The notes: generated from the sequence alone by a model not told the origin. Positions 10,932 to 19,679 are shown, numbered from the stretch's first letter. The stretch: 36,362 nt of DNA from Nitrosomonas sp. (GCF_021731985.1 NZ_JAKFWH010000028.1:1-36362); one strand, 5' to 3'. Numbers and translations: made by a program.

Positions 10932-11272
10932 GGGTATCTCAGAAACGAAAGGTTTTGTCTGTCTGATACACTAAATTATATAAGAGAATCTGAAGTAATT
11001 TCTCTAATAGGCTGTTGAAAAACTATCTGCGTTGCCGCTGCGGTATTAAAAGTAGGCTCAAAGTGCTCATTTGTCACACATAAACTGCGCTTTCTCGCCG
11101 GTTTTTTCCTCGCGCCGGCTGCCTCGAATACGGCTCTCAACGGACTATAATGCAATGGTAAATGCATTTTGTTGTTGAAATTTGAGGTATCTGAGTAGAG
11201 TCGATCAAGACAGCGTCTGTCTTGGTTGCAACTCTGAAAGTGGAATTGTTTGAGAAAAATCTCAAAATTTAA
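10932..11272. other. Intergenic region upstream of ftsK
   Basis: 341 bp between the GGDEF-like gene and ftsK, both on the minus strand. About 140 bp is occupied by a palindromic repeat (next entry). The remaining 80 bp next to ftsK should hold its promoter, but I could not pick clear -35/-10 elements. Confidence 0.5.
11010..11150. repeat. Second palindromic intergenic repeat
   Basis: The block begins ggctgttgaaaaactatc and ends with cggctctcaacggac, whose reverse complement resembles the beginning (about 9 of 13 matching positions around gttga). Internally, ggctcaaagtgctcattt (from 11054) and the reverse complement of aaactgcgctttctcgcc match in part. It is non-coding and imperfectly palindromic. 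It resembles repeats beginning with ggctgttgaaaaa that I associate with Nitrosomonas-type genomes, but that is memory, not a search. Boundaries are approximate. Confidence 0.5.
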
Positions 11273-12205
11273 TCAATTAGTTCTTGATCGCGATAAGATA
11301 GCAGCTACGTGGGGTTTGTCTTTATTGGCAACTTCAGGCAAGGTTGAAACAAAATTCCCTCCGTTACGTTTTGAATTAAATAACGCATCTTCTGCTCGTT
11401 TACATAAATTTATTCTTTTATCAGCCTCACTCAGCATAGCGATACCGATACTTATTGTGATTTTGTTTTCTGTGTTTTTATCTATCTTGGCAGAAATTTT
11501 TTTGCGAATGGCTTCACATACTTCTTTCGCTTCGGTTAATTCTGTTTCAGGAAATAAAATAGCGAATACATTAATATCTATACGGTAGAAAATATCGGAT
11601 GTCCGGATATCGGTTTTAATCTCCTGGGAGATTCTTCTTATGGAATCATTCTTATTTCTGAAATCATAGTTATCACTAAATAGTTTTAAAAGATCAATGT
11701 CAATAATAGCTACAGATAGATTTCTATGGTAGCGTTTGCAGCGTAGTATCTCAGTGTCTAATTCAGACTCAAACGCTTGTCTATTCTTATATCCGGTGAT
11801 CGGGTCAATCAGTAACTGAGTCATCAAGGTGGATATGTCAATATTCGCCTTTTTGATCTTGATGACCATGATTGCGGCGCAGATGATCAATAATAAAGTA
11901 ATTCCCCGGTTAAACAGAACAATATTCATCGGTACTGCAATGCCAGGCGATAAATAGAAGCCGATTATTGTGAATATAATTCCCAATGCAGCAATGAAGT
12001 AGGTAAATTGAATTCCACACACCCACAGGCTGGCAAATATGACTAATGCATAGGGTACGCCGGCCGCGACACCCAATGGCAGTTGTAAGTCAATTATCAA
12101 AATAGAGAGTGTTGCAATTAAGATAATTAAACTATTAGCCTGAATTGCACATTCTCTGAATAAAAGTTTCAGATTGGCGGTTGCTGAGAGAATTTGGCTA
12201 CGCAT
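11273..12205 (-). CDS. Membrane GGDEF-domain protein with degenerate active site
   Basis: A 310-aa protein with several hydrophobic segments between about residues 25 and 118 (LIILIATLSILIIDL, YFIAALGIIFTIIGFYL, ITLLLIICAAIMVIKI), then a GGDEF domain. The domain start is clear (LLIDPITGYKNRQAFESEL, 131-149). However, the GGDEF signature position reads DINVF (210-214, in FYRIDINVFAILFPETE), so the Gly-Gly and acidic residues needed for cyclic-di-GMP synthesis are missing. The late motif ISIGIAML and AEDALFNSKRNGGNFV are kept. Diguanylate cyclase activity is therefore unlikely; a regulatory or protein-binding role is inferred. No EAL domain. The ATG at 12203-12205 was used. Confidence 0.85.
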   Translation of the reverse strand: MRSQILSATANLKLLFRECAIQANSLIILIATLSILIIDLQLPLGVAAGVPYALVIFASLWVCGIQFTYFIAALGIIFTIIGFYLSPGIAVPMNIVLFNRGITLLLIICAAIMVIKIKKANIDISTLMTQLLIDPITGYKNRQAFESELDTEILRCKRYHRNLSVAIIDIDLLKLFSDNYDFRNKNDSIRRISQEIKTDIRTSDIFYRIDINVFAILFPETELTEAKEVCEAIRKKISAKIDKNTENKITISIGIAMLSEADKRINLCKRAEDALFNSKRNGGNFVSTLPEVANKDKPHVAAILSRSRTN

Positions 12206-12423
12206 CTGTTTGAGTGAATATCTGTATGAAAGTGTGGTTTGTGTTTATATTTCACGGATTACGGAACCTAATCTTTATACGCAAATTAGCACGTTGGTAA
12301 AATTATAACAATCTGTCCATTGTACATTGTTTCTTAAAAACAAAGTTTGAAATTCTGTGCACTGATTAGGTGGGTAGATGAGATTTAATGACAATCCTTG
12401 AAAGTGTGAAATTTTCGTTAATT

Positions 12424-12840
12424 CTAATTTTCTTTTTTAATGATGCGGGTCCCTGCCAACCGGTCATGAAGAAATTGATGATCGCGATCAAATAGCGCCC
12501 AGATAATTCCAAAACCAAAAAAGAAAATACCTATCAATGCAAACAGGTATCGTGTGAGGGCCTGTTTTTTCGTTAAGCTGTTGCCATCTGCGGCGACAAG
12601 GCGCATCTTCCAGGTTTGCATGGCCAGCGTTTGCCCGCCATGTGTCCAGTACCAAGAAAAGTAGTATCCCATAATAACGAGCAGATAGAACTGAAACAAT
12701 GGCCTAAAGTATGTGGCTTGTGTATCGCTGAAAATCAGGTGGAAAATAAAACTGGCGAGAAATAAAACGGCCAATAAAAGAAGAAACTCATAAATCATGC
12801 AGATTATTCGCCGCCAGAAACCGGGTGTTGAGTTGACCAT
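12424..12840 (-). CDS. RDD family membrane protein
   Basis: A 138-aa integral membrane protein with three hydrophobic segments (MIYEFLLLLAVLFLASFIFH; FQFYLLVIMGYYFSWYW; YLFALIGIFFFGFGIIWALF). Family signatures are the N-terminal FWRRIICMIYEFLL (an R and D/E pattern), WTHGGQTLAMQTWKMRLV, and DRDHQFLHDRLAGTRII near the C-terminus. RDD proteins are small transport or permeability proteins of mostly unknown function; some act as sodium/proton exchangers. It lies upstream of the GGDEF-like gene on the same strand with a 218-bp gap, and it is divergent from tonB. Confidence 0.88.
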   Translation of the reverse strand: MVNSTPGFWRRIICMIYEFLLLLAVLFLASFIFHLIFSDTQATYFRPLFQFYLLVIMGYYFSWYWTHGGQTLAMQTWKMRLVAADGNSLTKKQALTRYLFALIGIFFFGFGIIWALFDRDHQFLHDRLAGTRIIKKEN

Positions 12841-12956
12841 ATTTGACTTGAATCGATAAAATTGATGACGTTGTGGACGTGATAGCCCAATAGAAATTAC
12901 TGGGGAATTAACAGATATTGTATGCTAAAAATAATTCAGTATAAGTTTCAGTGATT

Positions 12957-12975
12957 GATAATTATTATCGTTTGC
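12957..12975. promoter_or_regulatory. Fur-box-like site upstream of tonB
   Basis: gataattattatcgtttgc matches the 19-bp Fur consensus GATAATGATAATCATTATC at 14 positions. It lies about 165 bp before the tonB ATG, in the gap between the divergent RDD gene and tonB. Iron control of tonB-exbBD is common, so the position fits. Confidence 0.5.
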
Positions 12976-13139
12976 GTTATTATATTAGCTTGATAAGCAT
13001 AATCTGAATTTATACGTATATTATAACAACATATGGCGGGGCTGTAATTTAGCGTTCATAAACAAAAAGCAAAATCACTGGCATCCAACCTATTTTAGAT
13101 CAAGTAAGTAAGCAATTTGTCTGGATTTGTTATTCTGTA

Positions 13140-13835
13140 ATGCAATCATTATCTCGGAAAAATATTGAGTACTTAGGGTCGCAGCAACGTTTGATCTCAT
13201 TACCCGGATTCTTGTTTGTACTCATAGTGCATGCCGCGTTATTTTATTTTCTATGGAATCAGCGTTTAATTCCACCGCCTGAACAAGTGGTTACATTATT
13301 TGCCGAATTGATTGCATCATCACCGCCTAATGCTGTACCTAAAGCCTTGCCAGAACCTGCACCCGCTAAACTTCAACCGGCAAAAAAACCCGTGGTTAAG
13401 CCAATACAAGAGCGTCTCATAACAAAGTCGCCTGTGGCATCTGAGCAGAAACAAGTTGAATCTCTGCCAGAGCCAGTAGTGGAGCAAGCAAAAGAATCCA
13501 AACCTGTGACTGAGGCACCGCCAGCACAAATGCAAACAGGACCGGTTACGTTGTCATCGGAATTGTCTGTTTCTTGCCCTAAATTGACCGCACCGGATTA
13601 TCCTGCCATTTCACGGCGTATGGGCGAAGAGGGTAAATTGATATTGCGCGTGGAATTGGATGAAACTGGGCATATTGATGAGGCAAAAGTTATTAATAGC
13701 AGTGGTTATGAACGTCTTGATGCAGCCGCATTAACCGCGGTGAAAAGCTGGCAATGTAATCCATCGCTGCGGAATGGCCAGCCGGTTCGCGCTGTTGCCT
13801 TACAACCTTTTAATTTTGTACTGCAAGGAAATTAA
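13140..13835 (+). CDS. tonB: Energy transducer TonB
   Basis: A 231-aa inner-membrane-anchored protein that passes proton-motive-force energy from ExbBD to outer-membrane receptors. A transmembrane segment lies at about 22-39 (PGFLFVLIVHAALFYFLW) with His31 in the place of the conserved TonB histidine. A Pro/Lys/Glu-rich periplasm-spanning region covers about 45-135. The C-terminal TonB fold covers about 145-231 (PDYPAISRRMGEEGKLILRV, SSGYERLDAAALTAVKSW). It starts an operon with exbB (3-bp gap) and exbD (1-bp overlap). The ATG at 13140 has no evident Shine-Dalgarno. Confidence 0.95.
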   Translation: MQSLSRKNIEYLGSQQRLISLPGFLFVLIVHAALFYFLWNQRLIPPPEQVVTLFAELIASSPPNAVPKALPEPAPAKLQPAKKPVVKPIQERLITKSPVASEQKQVESLPEPVVEQAKESKPVTEAPPAQMQTGPVTLSSELSVSCPKLTAPDYPAISRRMGEEGKLILRVELDETGHIDEAKVINSSGYERLDAAALTAVKSWQCNPSLRNGQPVRAVALQPFNFVLQGN

Positions 13836-13838
13836 CCA

Positions 13839-14597
13839 ATGGAAAAAGGACTCGGTTTTTCTAACTTTCTCGCCCAAATCGATGGCGTTGGTATCAGTGT
13901 ACTGGTGCTGCTGTTATCGCTTTCAGTTGCGAGCTGGTATTTAATCATCACAAAAAGTATCGCTAATCTTATTGCAAAACGCCGTGCCGAAGCTTTCCTA
14001 AAACATTTCTGGAGTTTTGATTCCCTGCAAGCGGTTAATGTGGAGTTTAAGAATGCTGCCCCGAATAATGCGTTTGCAGAGCTTGCTAAGCTGGGTATTG
14101 ATGCTGCGGCTGATTCCAAGATTCACAGCTCACACAAATTGGCAGCCGCTGGTGGTACCAGTGAGTTTCTTACACGTACATTGCGGAATGGAATTGATCA
14201 GGAAGCTACCCGTGTTGAAAATGGCCTGACTCTGATTGCATCCGCAGGTTCGGCAGCACCTTATATTGGCTTGTTCGGAACGGTATGGGGAATTTATCAT
14301 GCATTGATACAGATTGGACTTTCAGGTCAGGGCACCTTGGATAAAGTGGCCGGTCCTGTTGGTGAAGCATTAATCATGACAGCATTAGGGTTGGCAGTGG
14401 CTATACCGGCAGTGCTTGCCTATAACGCTTTTGTGCGCCGAAATCGTATTTGGCTTGCACGCCTGGAAGCTTTTGCACATGATCTGTTCACGCTAATTAC
14501 TGTGGGTGATAACAATGATGCACCGGCTTCTTTACTGCAAACACCGTCGGCGGCTGTCACAGAAATGACGGATGTCGCAGTTGAAAGGGGGCAATAA
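13839..14597 (+). CDS. exbB: Biopolymer transport protein ExbB
   Basis: A 252-aa proton-channel subunit of the Ton motor. Three transmembrane helices lie at about 17-38, 133-155 and 173-197. Functionally important residues known from E. coli are present at the same numbers: Thr148 (GLFGTVWGIYHAL), Glu176 (GPVGEALIMT) and Thr181 (MTALGLAVAIPAV). The stop codon overlaps the exbD start in the sequence taatg. Confidence 0.96.
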   Translation: MEKGLGFSNFLAQIDGVGISVLVLLLSLSVASWYLIITKSIANLIAKRRAEAFLKHFWSFDSLQAVNVEFKNAAPNNAFAELAKLGIDAAADSKIHSSHKLAAAGGTSEFLTRTLRNGIDQEATRVENGLTLIASAGSAAPYIGLFGTVWGIYHALIQIGLSGQGTLDKVAGPVGEALIMTALGLAVAIPAVLAYNAFVRRNRIWLARLEAFAHDLFTLITVGDNNDAPASLLQTPSAAVTEMTDVAVERGQ

Positions 14598-15016
14598 TGG
14601 GATTTGGCAGCATGCAGGGTAGCGGGCGTCAGGCGCCCATGGCAGAAATCAATGTGGTGCCATTGGTGGACGTCATGCTGGTATTGTTAATCATTTTTAT
14701 TATAACAGCGCCGCTTCTTACGCATTCAGTGAAAATTGATCTGCCTAAGGCAGAGAGTGCTCCCAATATTACTCAGCCTGAGCATGTCGAGTTGGCTATC
14801 CGTGCAGATGGTAGTCTTTTCTGGAACGGTGAGCCCGTAACATTGGAGCATCTGGCGCCGCGCTTTGCTGAGAAAGTGACTCAGGCACCTAAAACAGAAT
14901 TACATATTCGTGCGGATAAGCTGGCACATTATGAGCATGTCGCACGGGTGATGAGCATTGCAGCCAAAGCCGGTATGGCAAGAATCGGTTTTATTACGGA
15001 TCCTTCGGAACAATAA
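14597..15016 (+). CDS. exbD: Biopolymer transport protein ExbD
   Basis: A 139-aa subunit with one N-terminal transmembrane helix (about 22-42). The essential proton-carrying aspartate is Asp25 in NVVPLVDVMLVLLIIFIITA. The periplasmic domain shows the family pattern VKIDLPKAESA, LAIRADGSLFWNGEPV and LHIRADKLAHYEHVARVM. It is the last gene of tonB-exbB-exbD; the next gene follows after 460 bp and has its own promoter. Confidence 0.97.
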   Translation: MGFGSMQGSGRQAPMAEINVVPLVDVMLVLLIIFIITAPLLTHSVKIDLPKAESAPNITQPEHVELAIRADGSLFWNGEPVTLEHLAPRFAEKVTQAPKTELHIRADKLAHYEHVARVMSIAAKAGMARIGFITDPSEQ

Positions 15017-15476
15017 GAACGATCGAGGTTTAGTCCTAAGTCTTCTTCAGAAAGGGATGTAGCAGTAAAGAATTTTGTTCTATGAAGCTTAGTAGGGGAA
15101 AATGAAATATCAGATGTACGAGATCAATCTCGAGTTTGGCAAGCTTTTAATCTGATATTGCTACTACTTTTTTACCAGTTACTCGCGCTAAACCTAAACT
15201 ATTCACTACTTTTTGTAGTTTTTGCATATTTCCCGATTTATCCAATTCTGCCCTGGGAATAGCTATTCCTAATCTCTATCAGGCTTCTATTCGTGTTGCG
15301 GCGTGGTGCAATAACAGTACTTCGAGTGCTATAAATTTTATTTAGAGTTGAGTGTGGGATTTGCTTTTTATAAAGATTCTGGTATAATTACGAATCATTC
15401 TCATTAGTAATAATTCTTTGGTTTTTGTTTTATAAACAATAAATTTATTTCGAATACAGATCTCAAGGTATTTAAT
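15017..15476. other. exbD-bfd intergenic region with an unrecognised coding relic
   Basis: A minus-strand stretch (15147-15275) is open for 42 codons ending in a stop and reads IPRAELDKSGNMQKLQKVV and SLGLARVTGKKVVAISD; two stops (TGA TAG) lie directly upstream. It looks like the C-terminus of a lost gene, but I do not recognise the family. The last 115 bp contain the bfd promoter and Fur site. Nothing else is evident. Confidence 0.35.
15361..15414 (+). promoter_or_regulatory. Fur-controlled promoter of the bfd-like gene
   Basis: A sigma-70-type promoter is readable: TTGCTT (15361-15366), a 16-bp spacer, TATAAT (15383-15388). Directly downstream, cgaatcattctcattagtaa (15391-15410) contains the Fur-box core aatgagaatgatt on the opposite strand. 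A repressor bound there would cover the start point. The same layout occurs at the RTX gene (19735-19784). Confidence 0.7.
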
Positions 15477-15701
15477 ATGTATGTATGTGTATGCAGGGGA
15501 ATAACAGAAAGCGCATTACGTGAAGCGATCTATCAGGGGGCCGATCGAATGAGAGATTTGAAGGCTTCTCTGGGAGTTGCTGAGCAGTGCGGTATTTGTG
15601 CATGTCATGCTAAGCAGGTATTGGATCAGACATTGGTACAAAAATCCCAATTACAGGATTTTATTCCCCAGTCAACGTGTATGTGTGGAACTGCAGTTTG
15701 A
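15477..15701 (+). CDS. bfd: Bacterioferritin-associated ferredoxin-like [2Fe-2S] protein
   Basis: A 74-aa protein matching the BFD-like [2Fe-2S] domain: MYVCVCRGITESALREAI, then VAEQCGICACHAKQVLDQ. The four cluster ligands are the CxC pair (C4, C6) and the later CxxC in QCGIC. In studied bacteria Bfd donates electrons to bacterioferritin to release stored iron under starvation. The strong Fur-box promoter agrees with that. An extra C-terminal tail (about residues 52-74) has two more cysteines (CMC), which the E. coli protein lacks. The downstream siderophore receptor could be co-transcribed. Confidence 0.9.
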   Translation: MYVCVCRGITESALREAIYQGADRMRDLKASLGVAEQCGICACHAKQVLDQTLVQKSQLQDFIPQSTCMCGTAV

Positions 15702-16002
15702 AAAGGAGAAGCAGTAGCGGTAATGGTTTTTCTTTTATTGACGACCGCCGTTGACTTTGTGCACTGCAATAAAGCATGGCTCGCTAGAAAGCTCTAGATA
15801 TGTTTCTGTTGTACGAGTTCAAGGATGTTATGGCTGGCTGCAAACAGAGTAACCGGTGTAATTATTCGACGAACTTAATCCAAATTGCCTTTGAGACCTA
15901 TCTTCATCATCGGATCCTTTTCCGTCTTATTTGTTATGTTGAAATAACAGTTTCCTGTTTCAGGGTTTGGTAAAAACCGCAAAAAAATTGCGCTATCATA
16001 AT
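15702..16002. other. bfd-receptor intergenic region
   Basis: About 300 bp without a gene. No Fur-box match or strong promoter was seen. A small inverted repeat tgttat-gttgaa-ataaca lies at 15932-15949, about 55 bp before the receptor start; it could be an operator or chance. Co-transcription from the bfd promoter is possible. Confidence 0.4.
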
Positions 16003-18384
16003 ATGATTATCAATGGTTTAACCAGAAGTTTTTATTTTTTTGCAGTACTAATCAGTCTTAGTCTGACAGCTGTTCTTCTGCCTAAACCAAGTTTCGCGGA
16101 AGCATTAAATAGCGCCAAACCTGCGCTACGCACCTTCAATATTCCTGCTGGTTTCTTATACGAAGCTTTGATTCAGTTCTCGCAACAGGCGGGGATAAAA
16201 CTTGCTATTGATCCTGTGAAATTACAGGGAAAAGTAACGTTCGGATTAAGCGGTGATTTTGATATTAAATCGGCTCTGGATCAATTGCTCATTGGCTCTG
16301 GTTTGCAAGTGATGAAACAGGATGATAGCTATACACTGACGGAAGTGCCGGCATCCTCAGTAGATCCTATCGTCACGACATTACCTTCAATACAGATTAC
16401 TGCTAGCAATACCAATCGATATGCAGCCGTCAGTACCACTACAGCAACGAAAACCAATACTCTGTTGCGTGATGTGCCGCAATCCATTTCGGTTATAACC
16501 AATGAATTGATTAAGGATCAGTCAATCCGAAGTATTGCCGATGCAGTCCGTTATGTGCCCGGGGTTGGCGTCTCGCAGGGTGAAGGTAATCGAGATGCTC
16601 TCGTGTTTCGTGGTAATCGTTCGACCGGTGATTTCTTTACTGATGGTATCCGTGATGACGTCGAATACTACCGCGATCTTTATAATATTGAGCGTGTTGA
16701 GGTGCTGAAAGGTGCTAATGGGATGATTTTTGGCCGTGGCGGCTCAGGTGGTGTCGTTAATCGTGTTACCAAGCAAGCCAATTGGGATCCAGTGCGAGAG
16801 TTTAGTTTCCAAGGCGGATCTTTTAATCAAAAAAGGATGACGGCTGATGTCGGGCATGTGATTAATGATGTCGCTGCAGTTCGTTTAAATGCGGTGTACG
16901 AGGATGCTGGCAGTTTTCGTGATGGCGTCAGTATGGAGCGCCTGGGGATCTCCCCAACAGTAACCCTTAAACCGACGCATCGGACTAGGATAATCGCGAA
17001 CATGGAGCGGTATCATGATGATCGCACGGCTGATCGCGGGATACCTTCGTTTAATGGTCGCCCTGTAGATGTTTCTCGATCACAATTTTTTGGAGATCCG
17101 AGACGAAATAACGCAAATATTAATGTGTTGTCGTTTAATTCATTTATTGAACATAAATTCGATTCTGGTTTTACGTTGCAAAACCGGACGAATTACGCAA
17201 CTTATGATAAGTTTTATCAGAACATATTTGCTAATTTGCCTTTTTCTCCAGGTCTAGGAGTGCAATTGGGTGCCTACAATAATGCTACAGACCGTGAAAA
17301 TGTATTTAATCAAACAAACTTACTCTATTCCTTAAATACGGGATCTGTTTCTCATACATTAATGGCAGGTATAGAAATCGCTCGGCAGGAAACTCATAAT
17401 AAACGTCAAACAGGCGATTTTCATGGGAATTCATTTGTTTCTTTAAGTAATTCAATTACAAATATACCGATAACCTTCTCGACTAGAGATACGATTGGTA
17501 GTGTAGATGCATACAATCGCAGTCTCGTCAATGTTACATCGCTATATATTCAAGACCAGATTCAATTTATACCTCAGCTTCAGGCCATTGTTGGGGTGCG
17601 TTATGATATGTTCGAGGTTGATTTCCAACAAAAGAATGGCCCAAAGGATCATTTAAAAACCAACGATGATTTGATTGCGCCTCGGTTTGGTTTAATTTAT
17701 AAACCCATTGAACCGGTTTCTTTTTATGCAAGCTATAGTCAGGCTTATGTTCCTCGTGCGGGCGATCAGCTCTCTTCTATAACTGTTACAACCGCTGTGC
17801 TAAAGCCAGAGAAATTTACAACATTGGAAGCCGGAATCAAATGGGATATACGCCCTGATTTAGCTTTGACGGGTGCTGTGTATCAGTTGGATCGAACTAA
17901 TGTCATCAATAGTGTTGTTGCAGGACAAACTTTTTTATCCAAAGGGCAGCGTACTGAGGGTGTTGAAGTAAGTCTTGCTGGTCAACTGACTTCAAATTGG
18001 AATGTAATGGGTGGGTACGCTTATCAAGTTGGAGAAATAACCAGTGATATAAAGGATATTGCTAAAAAGGGAACAAAGGTTGCAGAACTTCCCCGTCATA
18101 CATTTTCAGTATGGAGTCGCTATGATTTTACACCGCGTTTGGGCGCAGCATTTGGTGTGATACATCGAGATAACATGTTTACTTCATTAACAAATACAGT
18201 CATCTTGCCTGATTTTACGCGAGTGGATGCGGCATTATTTGCGCAATTTACAAAGAGTTTTCGCGGTCAGTTAAATATTGAAAATTTATTTAATACGAAG
18301 TACTTTGCGTCTGCGAACAACGATAACAATATTGCTCCTGGTTCACCTATTGCAGTAAGAGCTACCTTGATAGCTAATTTCTAG
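16003..18384 (+). CDS. TonB-dependent siderophore receptor with STN domain
   Basis: A 793-aa outer-membrane receptor. After a Sec signal (hydrophobic about 10-30, ending PSFA) comes an STN domain (about 40-105, LRTFNIPAGFLYEALIQFSQ, GLQVMKQDDSYTL). The plug follows (DVPQSISVITNELI, SIADAVRYVPGVGVSQGEGN, VEVLKGANGMIFGRGGSGGV), then a 22-strand-type barrel ending in a C-terminal Phe. The sequence GDFFTDGIRDDVEYYRDLYN resembles catecholate receptors of the Fiu/FecA-like siderophore class; the true ligand is unknown. STN domains usually signal to FecI/FecR pairs, but none is present here. I used the ATG at 16003, which begins the signal peptide; an in-frame TTG at 15967 is an alternative. It is probably served by the upstream TonB-ExbBD. 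Confidence 0.93.
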   Translation: MIINGLTRSFYFFAVLISLSLTAVLLPKPSFAEALNSAKPALRTFNIPAGFLYEALIQFSQQAGIKLAIDPVKLQGKVTFGLSGDFDIKSALDQLLIGSGLQVMKQDDSYTLTEVPASSVDPIVTTLPSIQITASNTNRYAAVSTTTATKTNTLLRDVPQSISVITNELIKDQSIRSIADAVRYVPGVGVSQGEGNRDALVFRGNRSTGDFFTDGIRDDVEYYRDLYNIERVEVLKGANGMIFGRGGSGGVVNRVTKQANWDPVREFSFQGGSFNQKRMTADVGHVINDVAAVRLNAVYEDAGSFRDGVSMERLGISPTVTLKPTHRTRIIANMERYHDDRTADRGIPSFNGRPVDVSRSQFFGDPRRNNANINVLSFNSFIEHKFDSGFTLQNRTNYATYDKFYQNIFANLPFSPGLGVQLGAYNNATDRENVFNQTNLLYSLNTGSVSHTLMAGIEIARQETHNKRQTGDFHGNSFVSLSNSITNIPITFSTRDTIGSVDAYNRSLVNVTSLYIQDQIQFIPQLQAIVGVRYDMFEVDFQQKNGPKDHLKTNDDLIAPRFGLIYKPIEPVSFYASYSQAYVPRAGDQLSSITVTTAVLKPEKFTTLEAGIKWDIRPDLALTGAVYQLDRTNVINSVVAGQTFLSKGQRTEGVEVSLAGQLTSNWNVMGGYAYQVGEITSDIKDIAKKGTKVAELPRHTFSVWSRYDFTPRLGAAFGVIHRDNMFTSLTNTVILPDFTRVDAALFAQFTKSFRGQLNIENLFNTKYFASANNDNNIAPGSPIAVRATLIANF

Positions 18385-18479
18385 TTGGTTAATTCAGCCA
18401 GTCACTATGCTTTCTTCACTATAGAGTCAGCCATTAAACAGTTCGATTTTTCATAGCAGAAAAGGCCGGAATACGGAGA

Positions 18480-18720
18480 TTCTAATAAATCTTTTTATGG
18501 CCCGGGCCAATAAATTCTCTGTCTCTTGGGGCCGATTGTGGTTGAAAACCAGTCGACAGAAGCGCAGTTAATACTCTTCAACTTGCTGCAGAGTGCTTGA
18601 TAACATTCTGTTGAACATTATTCGTGGGGTTAATCCTTTGTACTTTCGTGCTTTGATTAATAATAAAGAACCAACACTTCTATCAAACACCACCAGGCAA
18701 TCCCACATTTTGGCAAAGAA
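18480..18720 (-). pseudogene. Possible transposase remnant
   Basis: A degraded minus-strand reading, interrupted by at least one stop, contains NHNRPQ after an LRF segment, as seen near the C-terminus of IS3/IS481-type transposases. No terminal repeats or N-terminal domain remain. Family and limits are uncertain. Confidence 0.25.
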
Positions 18721-19006
18721 GACCTATTGCAAATGAGTATATCAGTGTAAGTAAGATGATCGGTTGAATGAACAGGGTTAATTTGTTCTGATTACTAATG
18801 CTTTCAGAAACATAAAGTTACGTTGACTTCCGGTTAGCACCGAAAAATCACTAATAGATTCTAATGAAACTTATTAAAATCAATAGCATATAATTTTAAT
18901 GTTATCCGAAAATGCCGAATTTCTTAGTTTCTGGGGTTAGAACAAATTTGCCGTGGTTGAATGAATAGGAAATTTGGAGTTTTGCGGGATCAGAATTTGA
19001 GTTGAA

Positions 19007-19040
19007 TTATTTACTTCCAGCCAAGGCTGGAAGTAAATAA
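19007..19040 (-). terminator. Perfect hairpin after the RTX gene
   Basis: ttatttacttccagcc (19007-19022) and ggctggaagtaaataa (19025-19040) are exact reverse complements. The stem begins 3 bp after the RTX stop codon. The outer stem is A/T-rich, so the minus-strand transcript ends in a U/A-rich arm rather than a clean U-run. Position and perfection support a terminator or mRNA-stabilising 3' hairpin. Confidence 0.7.
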
Positions 19041-19043
19041 CAT

Positions 19044-19679
19044 TTAAACCGGGAGATCGAATACAATCATATCCGCTGTAATCGAATTTACATTGACTCC
19101 AACAAGCTCAATGGTTGCGGCACCTCCAACGAATTCAACAGTAAAACCCTCGTCACCTTTATCATCTATATCAGTTATAAACGATAAGAGCTCATCGAGA
19201 TGATGGATCCCAAGTGTTTCTGAATCAAAGAATAAACGGTCACCTTCATCAATTTTAAAGTCGGTTACATGAAAATTTCCTGATGCATAAAAGCCAAAAG
19301 TATCATGACCTGCATCTCCAGCAGCACGATCTGCATCTCCATCTCCAGTTAGTACGTCATGCCCGAAGCCCGCTCTTAATATATCATTACCGGCACCACC
19401 CTCCAGTATGTCAGTGCCATCCTGACCATCAAGATCATCGTCTCCAGCATCGCCTTCCAATTTATCATTACCATTTCCACCAGCGATAATATCATTACCG
19501 TCTTCGCCTTCGAGTTCATCGTGACCGGAACCGCCGATCAAATCAAAATCATCTCCATCAGAACCGATGAAGAGAAAATCATTAGAACCGACTGAACCGG
19601 AGCCCAATCCTGGGATTTCTTCGCCATCGATTATGACAACACCTGAGCCGTGAGTGCGTGGTATTTTATTAAATGACAT
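19044..19679 (-). CDS. Small RTX-type calcium-binding protein, predicted secreted and Fur-regulated
   Basis: A 211-aa, highly acidic protein. Residues about 39-128 are glycine/aspartate nonapeptide repeats of the GGxGxDxLx type (GEDGNDIIAGGNGNDKLEGD, GGAGNDILRAGFGHDVLTGD), which fold into a calcium-binding beta roll. The tail (DTFGFYASGNFHVTDFKIDE, GDRLFFD) resembles the end of type I secretion substrates such as serralysins. There is no N-terminal signal peptide, as expected for that route, but no ABC exporter genes are in the window. No enzymatic domain fits before the repeats; the first 35 residues are short and Gly-rich. A strong Shine-Dalgarno (GGAGGT) precedes the ATG. The promoter carries a Fur box. 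Iron-regulated RTX proteins are known in Neisseria (FrpA/FrpC), but this one is much smaller and not demonstrably related. Confidence 0.88.
   Translation of the reverse strand: MSFNKIPRTHGSGVVIIDGEEIPGLGSGSVGSNDFLFIGSDGDDFDLIGGSGHDELEGEDGNDIIAGGNGNDKLEGDAGDDDLDGQDGTDILEGGAGNDILRAGFGHDVLTGDGDADRAAGDAGHDTFGFYASGNFHVTDFKIDEGDRLFFDSETLGIHHLDELLSFITDIDDKGDEGFTVEFVGGAATIELVGVNVNSITADMIVFDLPV

Larger units (their letters stand above)
18385..19043. other. 659-bp gene-free region with a transposase-like relic
   Basis: No intact gene. On the minus strand between about 18480 and 18720 a broken frame reads KARKYKGLTP, FNRMLSSTLQQVEEY, a stop, then LRFCRLVFNHNRPQE. The pattern FNR...YLRF...NHNRPQ recalls the C-terminal part of integrase-core (DDE) transposases. 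The region ends in the strong hairpin that follows the RTX gene. The rest shows nothing I can name. Confidence 0.35.

Noticed and set aside
10976-11167. 63-codon minus-strand frame upstream of ftsK
   Set aside because: It lies inside the palindromic repeat and has no protein-like signature.
19283-19489. His-rich plus-strand frame (about 68 codons)
   Set aside because: It is the antisense of Gly/Asp codons of the RTX repeats, which produce His/Gln-rich shadows.
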